Assembly (NCBI GenBank): GCA_003640385.1
Contig: RCAB01000043.1
Coordinates: 179,340-243,339, forward strand
From: Setaria digitata
Taxonomy: Eukaryota > Nematoda > Chromadorea > Rhabditida > Setariidae
Reading direction: 5' to 3'
Length of the DNA: 64,000 nt
Under the pieces are notes generated by a model. That model did not search any database and was not told the origin of the DNA. It worked only from the letters and a program-made list of their open reading frames with translations. A program made the position numbers and the translations under genes. This document shows positions 24,076 through 36,700 of this stretch, in pieces (position 1 is the first letter of the stretch; every line of letters starts with the position of its first letter).

Positions 24076-25786
24076 TCATTGAATAATTCCTAAAATTTTT
24101 TGATTTAGAGGGTTTTCAGGAGATTTTTGCCACTGTTTCTTGAGGACTTGCTTCAACTGTGAGAGGCGGTATGTAGGGTATTCTTCTCTTAATCGTGGCA
24201 GCATTTTTTCTTCAAATTCCTAAAATAAATACGGGAAAATGAGTAAGAAATGGATAATAATCTTCGTGGCCGCTAAATTTACGAAACCTGAGGATAATAT
24301 TACATATATAAATTAGACGAATCGACAAAATGGAATTCTCGGTCTTCATAAATGAACTATTCGAAATTCTTTGCCCTTGATCTAGGAAATAACTATTTGA
24401 TTTTAAACTATCAACTGTTTAGAGCAACAAATCAACAACCGCACTTTTGTAAAATTAATGAATTCTTTCCTATAATTTATAATGAATGTCGAAAATAATT
24501 AGGGAAACCTGATAAGCCGCCTTTAGCCTTCTTTCGGGATGTCGATCTATAAACGGCTTGCTTACAGACAAGATATTTATTGCTTCGGTAATAGTACGGG
24601 CAGTTTCTCCTTCCACCTGGCAAAAAATCATTATAAATTTCTCGAAGAGTGAAATATGCGCAAGGATTTTCAAAACTAATGACGATATAGAGCTAAACAT
24701 GATGTAAATAAGTGCGCTGTTATTTGCAAGAAAGGTTTTGGTTTATATAACGGAGATAAAGAAAAAAAATTGACACGATTCAAAAGAGCAAAAGATTTTC
24801 AAGTAAATATTCTGAATTTGAGAATCTATACAATTTACAGGAATACTTGAAAAATACCTCTAACTGATTAACATTTTCTTCAATTTCCTCTTTTTTGGCC
24901 TCTAAACGTTGTTCTTTTAACAAATGTTCTCTCTCTTCTTCGCGTTTTCGTTCTTCTTCAGCACGCTTACGAGCTTCAATGGCTGCTTGTGTGACCTAAA
25001 AAGATAAATATTATCTCTATCCGCTCACGACTGCCTAGATGTTGAATTGTATATTAAGCTGTTCTAATTAATCTACTTATACAATCAGTATTTTAAAGCA
25101 TCTCTAATCTGAAAGGATCGAAATGTAAGATTTTAAATTTGAGATCCAGGGAATACATTTTCGTACCCACTTCATAGTGTGAAACCTCGACGACATAATA
25201 GATAAGAGGGAGGATTTTTTATGGAAGCTTAGAAACAGTTAATAATAGACACTGTTGTATGCTTTTTCCGTAATATTTCAAAGGGTTAGTTTTTTTTTTT
25301 TTTTCGATGAAAATAACCTTGGATGGTCCAGCAACTTTCCCAGCGAGTGTTTTCATTTCCTCATCATGTGCAACACGATTTTCATGTTTCCTCTGTAAGA
25401 CTTCCATTCGTTTGCGCTCTGCTTCTTCCTGAAGGAAAAGAAAACTTTTGCTGAAAAAACTTAGAAGGAAAAAAAAGAAACTTTAAATAATCTCAAACCC
25501 TTTGAAATCTCTACGTTCAAGCAAAAATCCAAATAGTCTTAAGTTAATTACAAACAAAAACTACCTGAAAGCAGCAAAGTAAGATAAGAAACCATCCCAC
25601 AAAATAAGCAATTATCAGTGAAGTAACCTTTCGCTGCTGTTTACGAGTAACATTCTTATCATCATCTCGCCAGTACGCGTCTTCTTCGGCTTTCTTCTTC
25701 CTTTCCGCATTCTCCTTTCTTGCAGCTTCCTTACGAGCTTTTGCCGCCACTGCTCTTGTATTTTCACCCGTGAATTTCTTCGGCAT
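24076..25786 (-). CDS. ccdc124: CCDC124 / Lso2 ribosome-associated protein
   Basis: CCDC124 (yeast Lso2) binds the intersubunit space of vacant ribosomes and helps them recover from translational arrest. Five exons join in phase: 25628-25786, 25318-25428, 24858-24995, 24509-24616 and 24076-24219, giving about 219 residues, close to the human 223. The N-terminal signature is MPKKFTGENTRAVAAKARKE followed by DAYWRDDDKNVTRKQQRK. Then come a long charged coiled coil (RKRAEEERKREEEREHLLKE), the HMG-like C-terminal core with RTITEAINILSV and RHPERRLKAAY, and REEYPTYRLSQLKQVLKKQW. Start and stop are unambiguous. It is the first gene of a close minus-strand series. Confidence 0.96.
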
Positions 25787-28700
25787 TTTCAAAGATAACA
25801 AAAAATTCCATACATGTGAAGCGATCCCCGAACACACAGCACCAATATGAGGATAACAATCGCTAAGGTGAAACTCGAATCATTCATTATCATCTATCAT
25901 TATATTAAAAAAATAAGTTGTCAATGGATTTTATCACTGTATCATTTCTGTACGTATTGTCCTTGGATCATTCCTTCGATCCTGCATATGCAATGATCCC
26001 ACTTCCCTGAAATAAGACTACTCCAAAAGTTCTGCTAAATAACCTCCACTACTTCTGCAAAAAGATGCTTTCTCTAGAGTAAGCAAGTTCATTAGTTAGC
26101 AGGATACTGTTATCTGTCACCTTACAGTCGTCACCCTTCTGCAGCACCTTACCTCTTGCCAGAAGATTTACCACCACTCCGACCAGTCCAACCCGAACAC
26201 AACACGAACCGTAACACATGCAATCATCAATCCGAAAAAGCTCATTGTGTCATCATGATATACAGATAATGAAATTTGGCATTCCAGAAGTGATAAGCAA
26301 ATCAGAGTGGCACTTTTCCAGTCGACGAGATTTCAATTTGTTTCCTTCTAGTATTAATTGGATGCGTCACATACACTAGAATGCTCAAGAAGTTCACTAA
26401 CACCTGAGTAGTTTGCCTACTGCTTTGTGATTCGTAATGAAAAGTCGCTTTATTTATCAAAAGAAAAGTACAGAACAGAGTAAATCGAAGTTCCACACAG
26501 TACAACGAATAAAATGAATAGAAATACAAATGGTTGAAGAGAAGAATAAAAGCATGAAGAAATGACGAGAAAAATTGTCAATGAAACTTTCGACTAAGAA
26601 AGAGAGAAATTTGAAGTGTCTGTTCATTCAGGAATACTAGTTGGCAACTTTCTCAACTTCATTACCTTAAAATTAAGCACTAAGAATGAAAACAAAACAT
26701 GCTTCTATAATCTGCTTCTCTGAAAAAAAATCTAGCAAATGAAGTGGATGGATGTACATATCCTTTATCTCGTGCGAAGAGAGCAAAAAATTGCAGAAAT
26801 GAAAATGGAAAAGAGAACAAAATGCCTTCAGAACAATTCTCTCTTGAACATTTCTAACAGTCCTTCAAAAATCATAGCAGTAAAACTAGTGCTCATATTT
26901 GGAGCTTAGTTAAAATAATTTCCATAGCAAGAAATGCAAAAATTAATGCTCTATCATAGTTTGGTAGTAACATACACAATAATCTACACATTTAATGGGA
27001 AATTCCAAACCAACTTCGAATTTCTCCGTTTTACCTACTACTACTACTACTATATAAGAAGCAATATACTTTTAAAGGAGGCAGTATTCTGGACTCAGAA
27101 AACTTCGCAAAGTTTCTGTGATAATTTACTGCCTTAAAAAACAGCTCATTAATTGAATCGAAAAATGACTTAAATATAAATAACGCATAAGGAAGGAACT
27201 GGTGAAAATTTCAAAAAAAGTGTCAAAGCAGGCTTCAAAGAGTTACATTGTAAAACTAAAACAGGAGAAAGCTTAGTCACTAACTTGAAATGCATGTTGC
27301 AGTAGCTGAATTATTATTAATTATCATTATTTGATGTGGTCGTAATGAAATACTGAAACAATCCATTAAAGAACCTTAAAGAACCATTACAAAAAAATAA
27401 CCAGCAGCTAAATGAATAATTCCACCAATGAACATACTATTTATCATCATTTATCTCGCACAGCGAAAAGACATTGATAGACAAATAAATGTCTGACAAA
27501 TTAATTCACTTGTTAATATTTTGGATCTAGAAGTCTAAGTATCTAATCAAGTAGTCCATATAAGGAGCAAAGGAATAAATCTGCTATTAGCTTCCCACAT
27601 ATTGTGAAATTAGAAAGAGGATTCGCTTCGACAGACTGAAAGAAGTAACCTTGAAGTACCGAGATACTATGGAGGGAAAAGATTTCCTCCTATAGGAACA
27701 GGAAAAAAAGAGTCTATTTCACTGATTTTGTCTTATCACAAGTTTCGTCCATTAGAGGTCCACTAATCGTCATATCCGAAAACTGTCTACTTTAGCACTG
27801 AAAGCATTTCTCTCAATGTGGCATCTTTTCACCTGCGAGGAAGTTTTCCAATACTGCATTTCCAAACAAAATTTTACAGGAAATGTCTGAGAATTCAGAC
27901 ATTCTGCTAAATGCGATACACTGAAGTCTTTATCGTTGTAAAAATGATATATCGTCAAACAAATGTTTTTAAAAGTTTAAATTCGGCCGTGCGTTGTAAG
28001 CTTCCTGTGTAATATTTTCCTTTTTTTTTTTTTTTTTTGAACTGCGAATAAATTGAAGCTTTTTATTTATGTGCAATGAAAGAACAGTAAAATTCTAATA
28101 ATTAATATAACTTGTGCAAATATTGTCTCGAAAGAAGATCGATGCGAATAAATTCAAATCAAAAACTACAAACAATGACTGGCAGTTTTTCGTTTATCTT
28201 CAATTCAATTTTATTTAATTTACGATGTTAAGCCTCCTTATCAACATTTTGTCTTTCAACTCCTCTTCCTTGAAGAAACAGCAGAACATCCAATTCACTG
28301 ATGATCATCTAAAAATTAAAAAATAGAGACTTCATGAAGTGAAGTCATTTTGTTAGACATTTTTTATCTAACAAAATGAAATATCGCAAATATCCAACTC
28401 TCAATTTTTAATGCTTCATCATAAATCAGGCAATTTTTAGGAAATCCAGTGATACAGTAAAGTAAGATCTACAATACGGCTAGTCACTCATCAGCAGAAA
28501 GTACCTCAAAATTTTTATATTTCTAGGAAACTGAGTGAAACATTTGCAACAGCTGAAGAAACTGAAGATCACAAGCCGGTCTACAAATCCATTGCTAATA
28601 TTTCAGGTCATAAAAGATAAAACACTGATAATGATCATTTTTTGTAACCATTAAAGCTAGCGTATATATAAGATTTTAATTAGTAACTGGTATTAAAATA

Positions 28701-28921
28701 GCAGTCAATTTATGTATTGACAAAACTGAATACTCAGAAACTATTATACTTATCTGGACACATATTTGGAAGTTTTAAATGTCACATTCAAATGACACTG
28801 TCATAACTTGCTAGTTCGCATACTTCGCTGAGAACATTTCCATTCTCCCCAAACTATTGCTATAAGATAATTTGTCAGTGCAGCGACATTTGTGAAAAGA
28901 TCGAAACTGCAATCTTTCCAA
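25787..28921. other. Intergenic, about 3.1 kb
   Basis: No exon was recognised. It should hold the promoter of the CCDC124-led gene series and the 3' end of the lectin transcript. It includes a short CTA trinucleotide run near 27038-27054 and a T-run of about 18 near 28022-28039. Confidence 0.5.
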
Positions 28922-30352
28922 TCACTTATTCTTCTGACACACGGCGCAGCAACCACTATGTGTCTCAGTACATTTACCGCTGACCCAGCCGTTCGCTTGC
29001 CAGATGTACGCACAACGTGGTCCATCACCGTACGGTTCACCCACTTTCCAGTTCAAGTAATTCACCGGAGTACCATCACGCCAATGAAAGGAATCATGCT
29101 GTGAAGGTGCAGAATACAGACCGATGTGTTTGCAGTGACAGCTTCGGATACCCAGAACTACAAGAGTTACTAAAATACTTGAAAGAGTCGGTTAAGAAAA
29201 GTATTTTTTTAAGAAAACTACGTAAGCTATTTAGTAAGAACGTATGCAAAACAATACTAAAAAACAAGCAAACAACCGCTGATGAAGGAATCTTCCTGCT
29301 GTGAATGTATTGAAGCCAAATGTCCACTCTCCTTCTTGCAAAGACTTTCGTATGTGTAAGGTGTTTGCTCACAATCATATGGAATCACCTTCAGTTTCAC
29401 AACTTATTAATGGGGCTGTTGACTGTTAACAGAAGAAGAGAAGAAAGAACAACACCAATCCGACTTCTTTTACTGATGGATATCTTAAAAAGAATACTAA
29501 ATTTCTCATCTAGTAAGATTTACTTTCTTACTTTATACGATAAGTTTGTTTGTGGATTACGTGTCCAGACATTGAGAATATTTGTTGCTCCTTCTATTTC
29601 ATCTAAAAATAGTTTTTTTTTTTTTACCAGCACTTTCAAACGGTTCAAGCTCATACCTTTTTACCGAAAGACTTTTCTACTATATTACTGCTTCATAAAG
29701 TGAATTATGCACAGCAACACTTGGAACTGGGAGAGAGGGAGCAGATGAAAATAAGAGAATTCTATAACTCTATTATTTTTTAAGGCCGTTGGTTTTCTTA
29801 CAACTTTTCATCTATTCCTAAATTTCGAAAAAAAAAAAAAATCCTTATCTTTATCTGGCTGGTTTTCATCACATCGAGTGCATTTCATTTCCCGGTGATT
29901 TTCAACAGCAAAGCAACAAGTAGCACCAAATGATGATAAGACAAGTCGATCAAGTTTGTTGAAAATGATACATGCGTTATCGGGATAATAAACAAGACCC
30001 GCACATTGCTGACAAAGGTACAAACAGTTTTCCAAAGAAGTGACACGTGTAACCTCACGGATCCCCATCAGACTTGTGTCGCTAATTATCTCCACAACTG
30101 TATCATTTGTCTTACTCGATGTTGCTCCGTTAGGATGTTGTAGCTGAAAACCATAGGAAGTTTAGTGATAAAATCGGAGGAATCCATTATGGACCACACT
30201 CCAAGTGTAAATGAACAGGATTGTTTGGAAGGTTTTAAATTAAGATCTTGTATATTCAATTGAATATTTCTCAAAAATCCCAAATAAAAAAAAAAAAACG
30301 AATTACTTACACAAGCAAACAACAGCAGAAAGGCAGGCGTTCCTCGCAGCAT
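28922..30352 (-). CDS. Secreted C-type lectin-like protein with N-terminal PAN-like cysteine domain
   Basis: Four exons join in phase: 30311-30352, 29873-30143, 29277-29402 and 28922-29169, giving about 228 residues. Exon 1 encodes a short signal peptide (MLRGTPAFLLLFAC). Exon 2 has a cysteine-rich PAN/CW-like segment (SLENCLYLCQQCAGLVYY, DNACIIFNKLDR, GATCCFAVEN). Exons 3-4 form a C-type lectin fold (ESLCKKESGHLASIHSQQED, HIGLYSAPSQHDSFHWRDGT, PVNYLNWKVGEPYGDGPRCA, NGWVSGKCTE, GCCAVCQKNK). The usual calcium/sugar motifs EPN and WND are replaced by EPY and WVSG, so canonical calcium-dependent sugar binding is doubtful. The first part of the fold is short, so one small exon may have been missed. 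An in-frame ATG at 30433 would give a longer N-terminus, but the signal peptide favours 30352. Nematodes have large expanded families of such proteins; the ligand is unknown. Confidence 0.82.
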
Positions 30353-32162
30353 TTCTTTTCTAACCGCGAAGTTCCTTCCCAAATTGTTTTTTAAAATGTT
30401 TTGGAGAAGTTTGCTTCTTTTATTTATGCCCATGTGTTTGTTGTCTGTTTATAAAGACCGGAAGAATGATATAAAGTATATTTCGAATCTAGCATCACTT
30501 TGCACTTTTACAATACTTCATGCTACTAGTATAAGGAATGAGAATTGCCTTTCACCGCAAATGATAGATGACTCCGCTTATCAACACTAAATCAGAATCG
30601 TGCAGTATGACTTGATTTTCATGAATTTTGCACATATTCATTGCAAGTAATTACATCGACCGAGCAAACGTATCACGGCAATGTCGATCAGCAGGAGAAC
30701 ATTCTGTTAATCTTGATATGTAACAGACTTAACACTAAATCCATCCAATTGGTTACCCGGTGAGAAACAAATCCTTTCCTGACATCTCATGGCCTCATAT
30801 CCATCTTGAAGTCCTTTACGAATGGGACCTCTGGCCCATTTTCTTAGATCAGCTCAGAAAAGATGGAGCTGTCGACAAAAAAAAAAAGCTCGCAGGAACA
30901 ACTACAGTTTCTGCTCCCATATATATCTCTTAGGAGATGTTGAAAAAATCCAGATTTCACTCGAGAAAAACCTTTAAATTGTTTCTAAAATGCCGAAATC
31001 GAGTCTCATTGTGACGACGCAAAATTGTAACGAAAAAAAAAAAAAAAAGAAACACGAGAATGATAAAAGAACTATCCTCTCTGTCAACAACATTACGAAG
31101 GCTGCAGCCTCAGACGAATTCATGATAGCAATCAGATTTCCAAAATTTTTCCTTCCCTTTAGCTTTCCTGCCACGCTAAATCAGTAACTGTATCCCCTTT
31201 ACAGTTCAAAAAACATTTTACTTAACAGCATAACATTCAGCGAATAAAAAACAACCAAATGCAAAGATACATCGGAAAGATAAATTTTTTGTTTGGAGAT
31301 TTAAGTGGAAAAGTTGAACGTAAGCTGAGAAGTTTCGCTTTTGATGATTAGAAAATGGATTTGGACGATCTGATTATCTTTGGAGTCATCAGAATTACCG
31401 TCACTAGACTTTACCTATCGTCCTAAGTACAGAAATTCCGACCTTCTTTAAAGACAGAGTGTCTTTCAGAAAATTTTCCAAAGCATTAAGATATCAAGCT
31501 CTTGAGCATACAAAACTGTAGCATTAGTCAAAATAGATGTGATGAAGTGCGAAACTTTTTTCTGGTTGGAAGACAAAAACATTTTCAATGGTACAAAAAA
31601 GCCAAAAACGGAGAAACCGGAAGCAAGAACAGATCGTGTGGACATTGTGGAAGATGCAGTTTCGCTTGGAATAAATAGATAAATTTTCATGAAACTTACA
31701 AGAACATCAAATCTCGAATGCACTACACTGTTTCATAAGGCAACAACGTTCCAACTAATTTATTGCTACAAAAGAAAGAGTAGTGATAACAAACAGTGGC
31801 CTACCACATGACAATGACCGTGTAAATATCGGAGAAAAGGATAAAAGCAGAAAAAACTGAAACAAGTTGTTCCCCGAGAAAATGCTTAGAATAAGATGGC
31901 TCTGATTAGCATACATGACAGTAAAAGCGGCCAAACCTGGGTGGAATAGAAGATGGAAAGGACCACTTAAAAATGGTGTTAAATCGAATACAATCGAATT
32001 ACGGTTAAACTCAAGAAGAGGCCGAAAAAAAAGATGTTGAAATATTTATAATCTCCACTAAAGATTAAAAAAAGATATATGAAGAACTTTATAAGAAGAT
32101 TTTTTTCTTTCTCGAAATCGGAAATCGCAGGGTAAGCCACTGATAACTTTATCAAAAAAAGG

Positions 32163-32203
<41 letters not shown>

Positions 32204-33776
32204 NCATCGTTCCAGACTACAATTTCTGAAGCAAAAGAAAGAACACTGCGGAATTCTAACCTAACTGATGCGCCTTTTAAGAACCAATACTCAAGGAACC
32301 TTTTCAATCTCATTCTCGGCAATCTTCAACTTCATTCAAATATCATATATGCTAAACCTAGAATTTCTCAGAAGCCAACAACTTGGCTAATAGAATTTAG
32401 AAACAGGATAGGCACGGCGACCACTATCCTTAAAGAAGAGTAAAGGACAGGTAAAAAAAAAAAACCAGCGAGAAAAAGAGTTACCAGAGAAGCGTAAAAA
32501 ACATTGGATGAGTATATTCTAAAAAAATTAGTAAAGTAGATGATGACAATGATGACGCTAACAGAACGCGAGATCCAAATCACAGAACAGCGATGATTAT
32601 AGAAATTTTAATTAAAGGTTTTTACAAACGATTTCTTCAAATATAGAAATAAAGAATATTAGGCCAGGCTTTGGAACAGCAACAACTGATTGCTAAATAT
32701 ATAAGCTTAAAACTAAGTTAAAGCTCGCAAAAGAAATCAACAAATTAGTTAATAGATGGGTCTGCATTACAATCATACGGAATCAAATAACAATAAAAAA
32801 AATGTGATCATTCCAAGATAATGTCAATATTTACATACCAATATCGATGTTTTTCATCCTCAACTGGCACAAACTTTTATATTTTAATTAAAAAAAAAGA
32901 AAAATTAAAAATCCTGTCTCAAACAAATATTGCAGACCCATTCCGAACTTTCGAAATTAAGTTCCGAAAACAATCTAGAACCGAAATATTCTGATAATTC
33001 CGGCTTGAATCTGCTCACCAAAGTAGCAGTGCATCACAGAAAATAATATGGCGACCAGGTGAATTCATTTTTTTGTCTAGTTAAAAATTAACTTGTACAT
33101 CTGGTTTGATATTTTGATCCGGACGAGAATCCTATTTTGGGTTTAAATCTACAATTCAAACTGAAAATATCAGTTCGAAACCCGTTCGAGCGGAAGCATT
33201 CAATATAATGAATGAAAACTAACTTAATCGCATTTCCGAAAGTTTAAATCCAAAACTTGGACTCAGCATAAATTTTTCAGCTCTTTAAAATTAAGTCTAT
33301 TGTAAATATAAATTCAATTAAACAGGTGGTGGAAATATACTGTACAGGAAGTATAAAAATTTCAAATCTCAGAAAAATCAACACACACAAAAAAAAAAAA
33401 AAAAAAAAATTAAAGACTGAGTCATTTCAATGAATATTATTGCTAATCGAAGAAAGCTATTAAAAATGAATTATACAGGAAAATGATGGTAACAACAATC
33501 ATTATCATATAGAAAAATGCTAAACTACGCTGTATGTAATAATAACAAATGCTCTGGGGTAAATATAAGCGCGAACACGGGGAATATGTGAATTTGAGAA
33601 GCAACAAGAAACCACAGAAATTAAAAAACCGAGACATGGAACCGTAACTGGAATGAAAGATTTGTATCTGAGAATACTTTTGGACTCGAACAAACAAGAG
33701 TTCTTGACGAACGAACGTTTACCGTTTCATTGAAATTTCTGAGTTCTTAATTAATGACGAGTGTCATGAATTCAGA
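30353..33776. other. Intergenic, about 3.4 kb, with one gap
   Basis: AT-rich DNA between the lectin start and the zfh stop, with no supported exon. A 41-A run at 32163-32203 ends in a single N at 32204. Unlike the other three Ns, no duplicated flank is evident. Confidence 0.5.
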
Positions 33777-36700
33777 TTAAACTCCTCTACCGAGAAATAC
33801 TTCACGTGCAGTCTGATGTTCCAGTGTATCACAGTGAACTCGAAATTCAGCCTAAAATTTAAAATCTATTTTGAAACACAGCTATTTAAAAATGTGGAAA
33901 AAGACCCTCGCATACAAAGCTGCTTTTTTAAAAGCAAAAATCAACAAAAATTGGAATACTCACTTGTGCACCGAATTTTGTATTACAAGCCCGACACTGG
34001 TAATGAGTTTGCACCAATTTGAACACTGAATCACAACCCTGACATATTAGACGTTGATGGTTTTTTAACAGCTGTTCTTGTTGAAATACATTCGTACATT
34101 GCGGACATGCCCAGCCAACCTGAATATTAAATAAAATAAAACATCTGAGGCCATATGAAAGTTATGGTCTTCAGTACTTAGACGTAGCAAGATAAGTAAA
34201 AATTTATTATAAAAACAAGGAATAAAACAAACAACCTCACTGTCAGTACTGCCAGCACATTGAAAATCACGTAATGGAAGTACAGAAACCAGCTGCTGAA
34301 AAGTTTTTCCATCTTGCGTAAATTTCGACGAGTCACGTCCAGAACTCATGTCAGTTGTAATTTGGGCCATAACACTTTCCGGAATTTGGAGCATTGGTAT
34401 CGGTGTACCCATTAAATTTGGATCATACATGATTGGTGCTAAGCCTTTAAGAAAATTATTAGTAGAGGATTAAATCTGTTTAAAAAGCATATATTTCCTT
34501 GAACACACCAAATTCTTAAAATTCTGAAGTATGGGTGAGCTTTATAATATTACTTCACGTACTCAAAATTCTCGTCCAGTAAAGAAGGCCTTATTAAACA
34601 AATTCATACAGTACAGAAAAACCATACTGGATCCACAGTTACCTGATCGAATATTATATAATAAATTATAAGGAAATTGCGGCATCATATTACTTCCAGG
34701 ATTTGAAGTCGATGCACCAGATGGTTTCGTTGTTCGACGATCTCGTATTGCTTTCATTCTACAAGTCATAGAAACTAATCGCTTAAACAATAAATTTGGA
34801 GAAAAACAAAAATATCTAAAAGGGGAGACAACCAAAAATTTTATTCCAGGCTAAATCCAAATTGCACACAAAGCTAAATATGTTAGGAATAAACCTTGTC
34901 CGTTGAGTATCCTCCTTATCAGTTATTTCTGGTGCAATGTTCAAATCTCCTGGACCATCCGTTTGAATGCTATCAGTTTGAAGAAGTTTTTTAATACGGT
35001 TAATGTGACCAGTCGTGAAAATATGATCATGTAGGGTAACACGATGATCATAATTAACACCACACATTGAACAGCGTGTTAATGCACAGCGAAGTAGTTC
35101 GTCATCACCTAAGATAATTTGCGAAATACGGGAATAATTTAAAGTACCTATCAAAAATATCAAATGATTTAAACAACAATTTTCATATTCAAAATTAAAT
35201 CACTATGGATAGTCTATTAATCGATTTCAATCGCTGAACACAATCTATCACTGGGGTAATTGAAGTTAACAAAAATCCAATTCTTTGCCTGCCCTTTTCA
35301 ACAACTTTTTTTGCTATGCATTGACAAAAAGTTCTAACAAATTTTTGCAGCCATGAAACAAATAGTAAGAACCGAAATCTTAAAATAACAGACCACTATG
35401 TGACCGTGACTTCCGTTCTTTCGCTCGAGCATTTTGAAACCACACTTGTACAACCCGTTTATGAAGACCGATTTCGGCTCCCAACAAATCACATTCACTC
35501 ATTGATGGAGTTTTATAATTCATAAAGATACTTTTCATTACCTGCAACTTCACTTTTATAGAAAATAGATGATCATACAATTTACCTGACTGTCAAAAGA
35601 TTTGCAGAATCCTGAATAATGAACTATCAGTACAGTACTTACATGAACTTGTAACGGCGTCAAATGAGTTCGGTACCGTTTTGAACTTGCAGGACTCCTC
35701 TGAGTCCCAAACGATCCGACACCAGTGGCATTTGGAGATGCACTATTGTATCGCTCGCCAGTATCCATATTATCACTGTTATTATCGTCATTATCCGAAT
35801 GTACAAATGAAGGGGATATCGATAATGAATCTTCACGACTGAAATTTCAGTTCTTTCAACAAAGATAAATTTGAAAACAGCTTAGATTGCAAAGATTTTT
35901 TAAACACTAAACATGGAAAAGAATTCGAGGGCAGCAAAGAATCCAAACTTGAGAATTAAACTATGCCAAAAATTAGATAAAAGAAAAACAAACGTCCCAT
36001 GAAAAAGCTATCAACTAACTGTAAAAGNGCAAAGAATCCAAACTTGAGAATTAAACTATGCCAAAAACTAGATAAAAGAAAAACAAACGTCCCATGAAAA
36101 AGCTATCAACTAACTGTAAAAGACCAATATTATTTATATTATTTTATCAAAATTCCGTAAAAGACTGTACCCTTCGCCATTCGTAGTAAAACTGAGGTCA
36201 AGCGGTGATAAATCCGACTTCTTCGAAGAACCATTAATTTTAGACATATCTGCCAGTGAATCATCACCTGCTAACGACGTAATCGTTGGTACCTGAAAGA
36301 AAAATTCAACAAATTTTATAAGCGTTGGTGATACCAGTAGAATATTCAAACCCTATTCGACACACTGCATTCATCCATTTGGAAGTTCTCTTTGAGACAA
36401 CCCAAATTTTCAAGCTTCAATTTTTTATCGGTGTTCACATATTGCGGTATTAGAAAAACTAAGTAGTATTGAAGAATGTGCATTTCCTCACATCTTCAGC
36501 GTCCGGTAATAAATCGACATTTACTGATGTATTCTTAGCTTGCTCCGGATGACGATTCGGAATATGGGCAATCAGTGAATCTCGCGAGTGGAATAATAGG
36601 CAACAGAAAGGACACCGTTTATAGAATATCGCTTTTTTCTTATCTCTTACTTTCTGAATGATGAGAAAATTTATTATTTCATGTTGATCATCAAAAAGGA

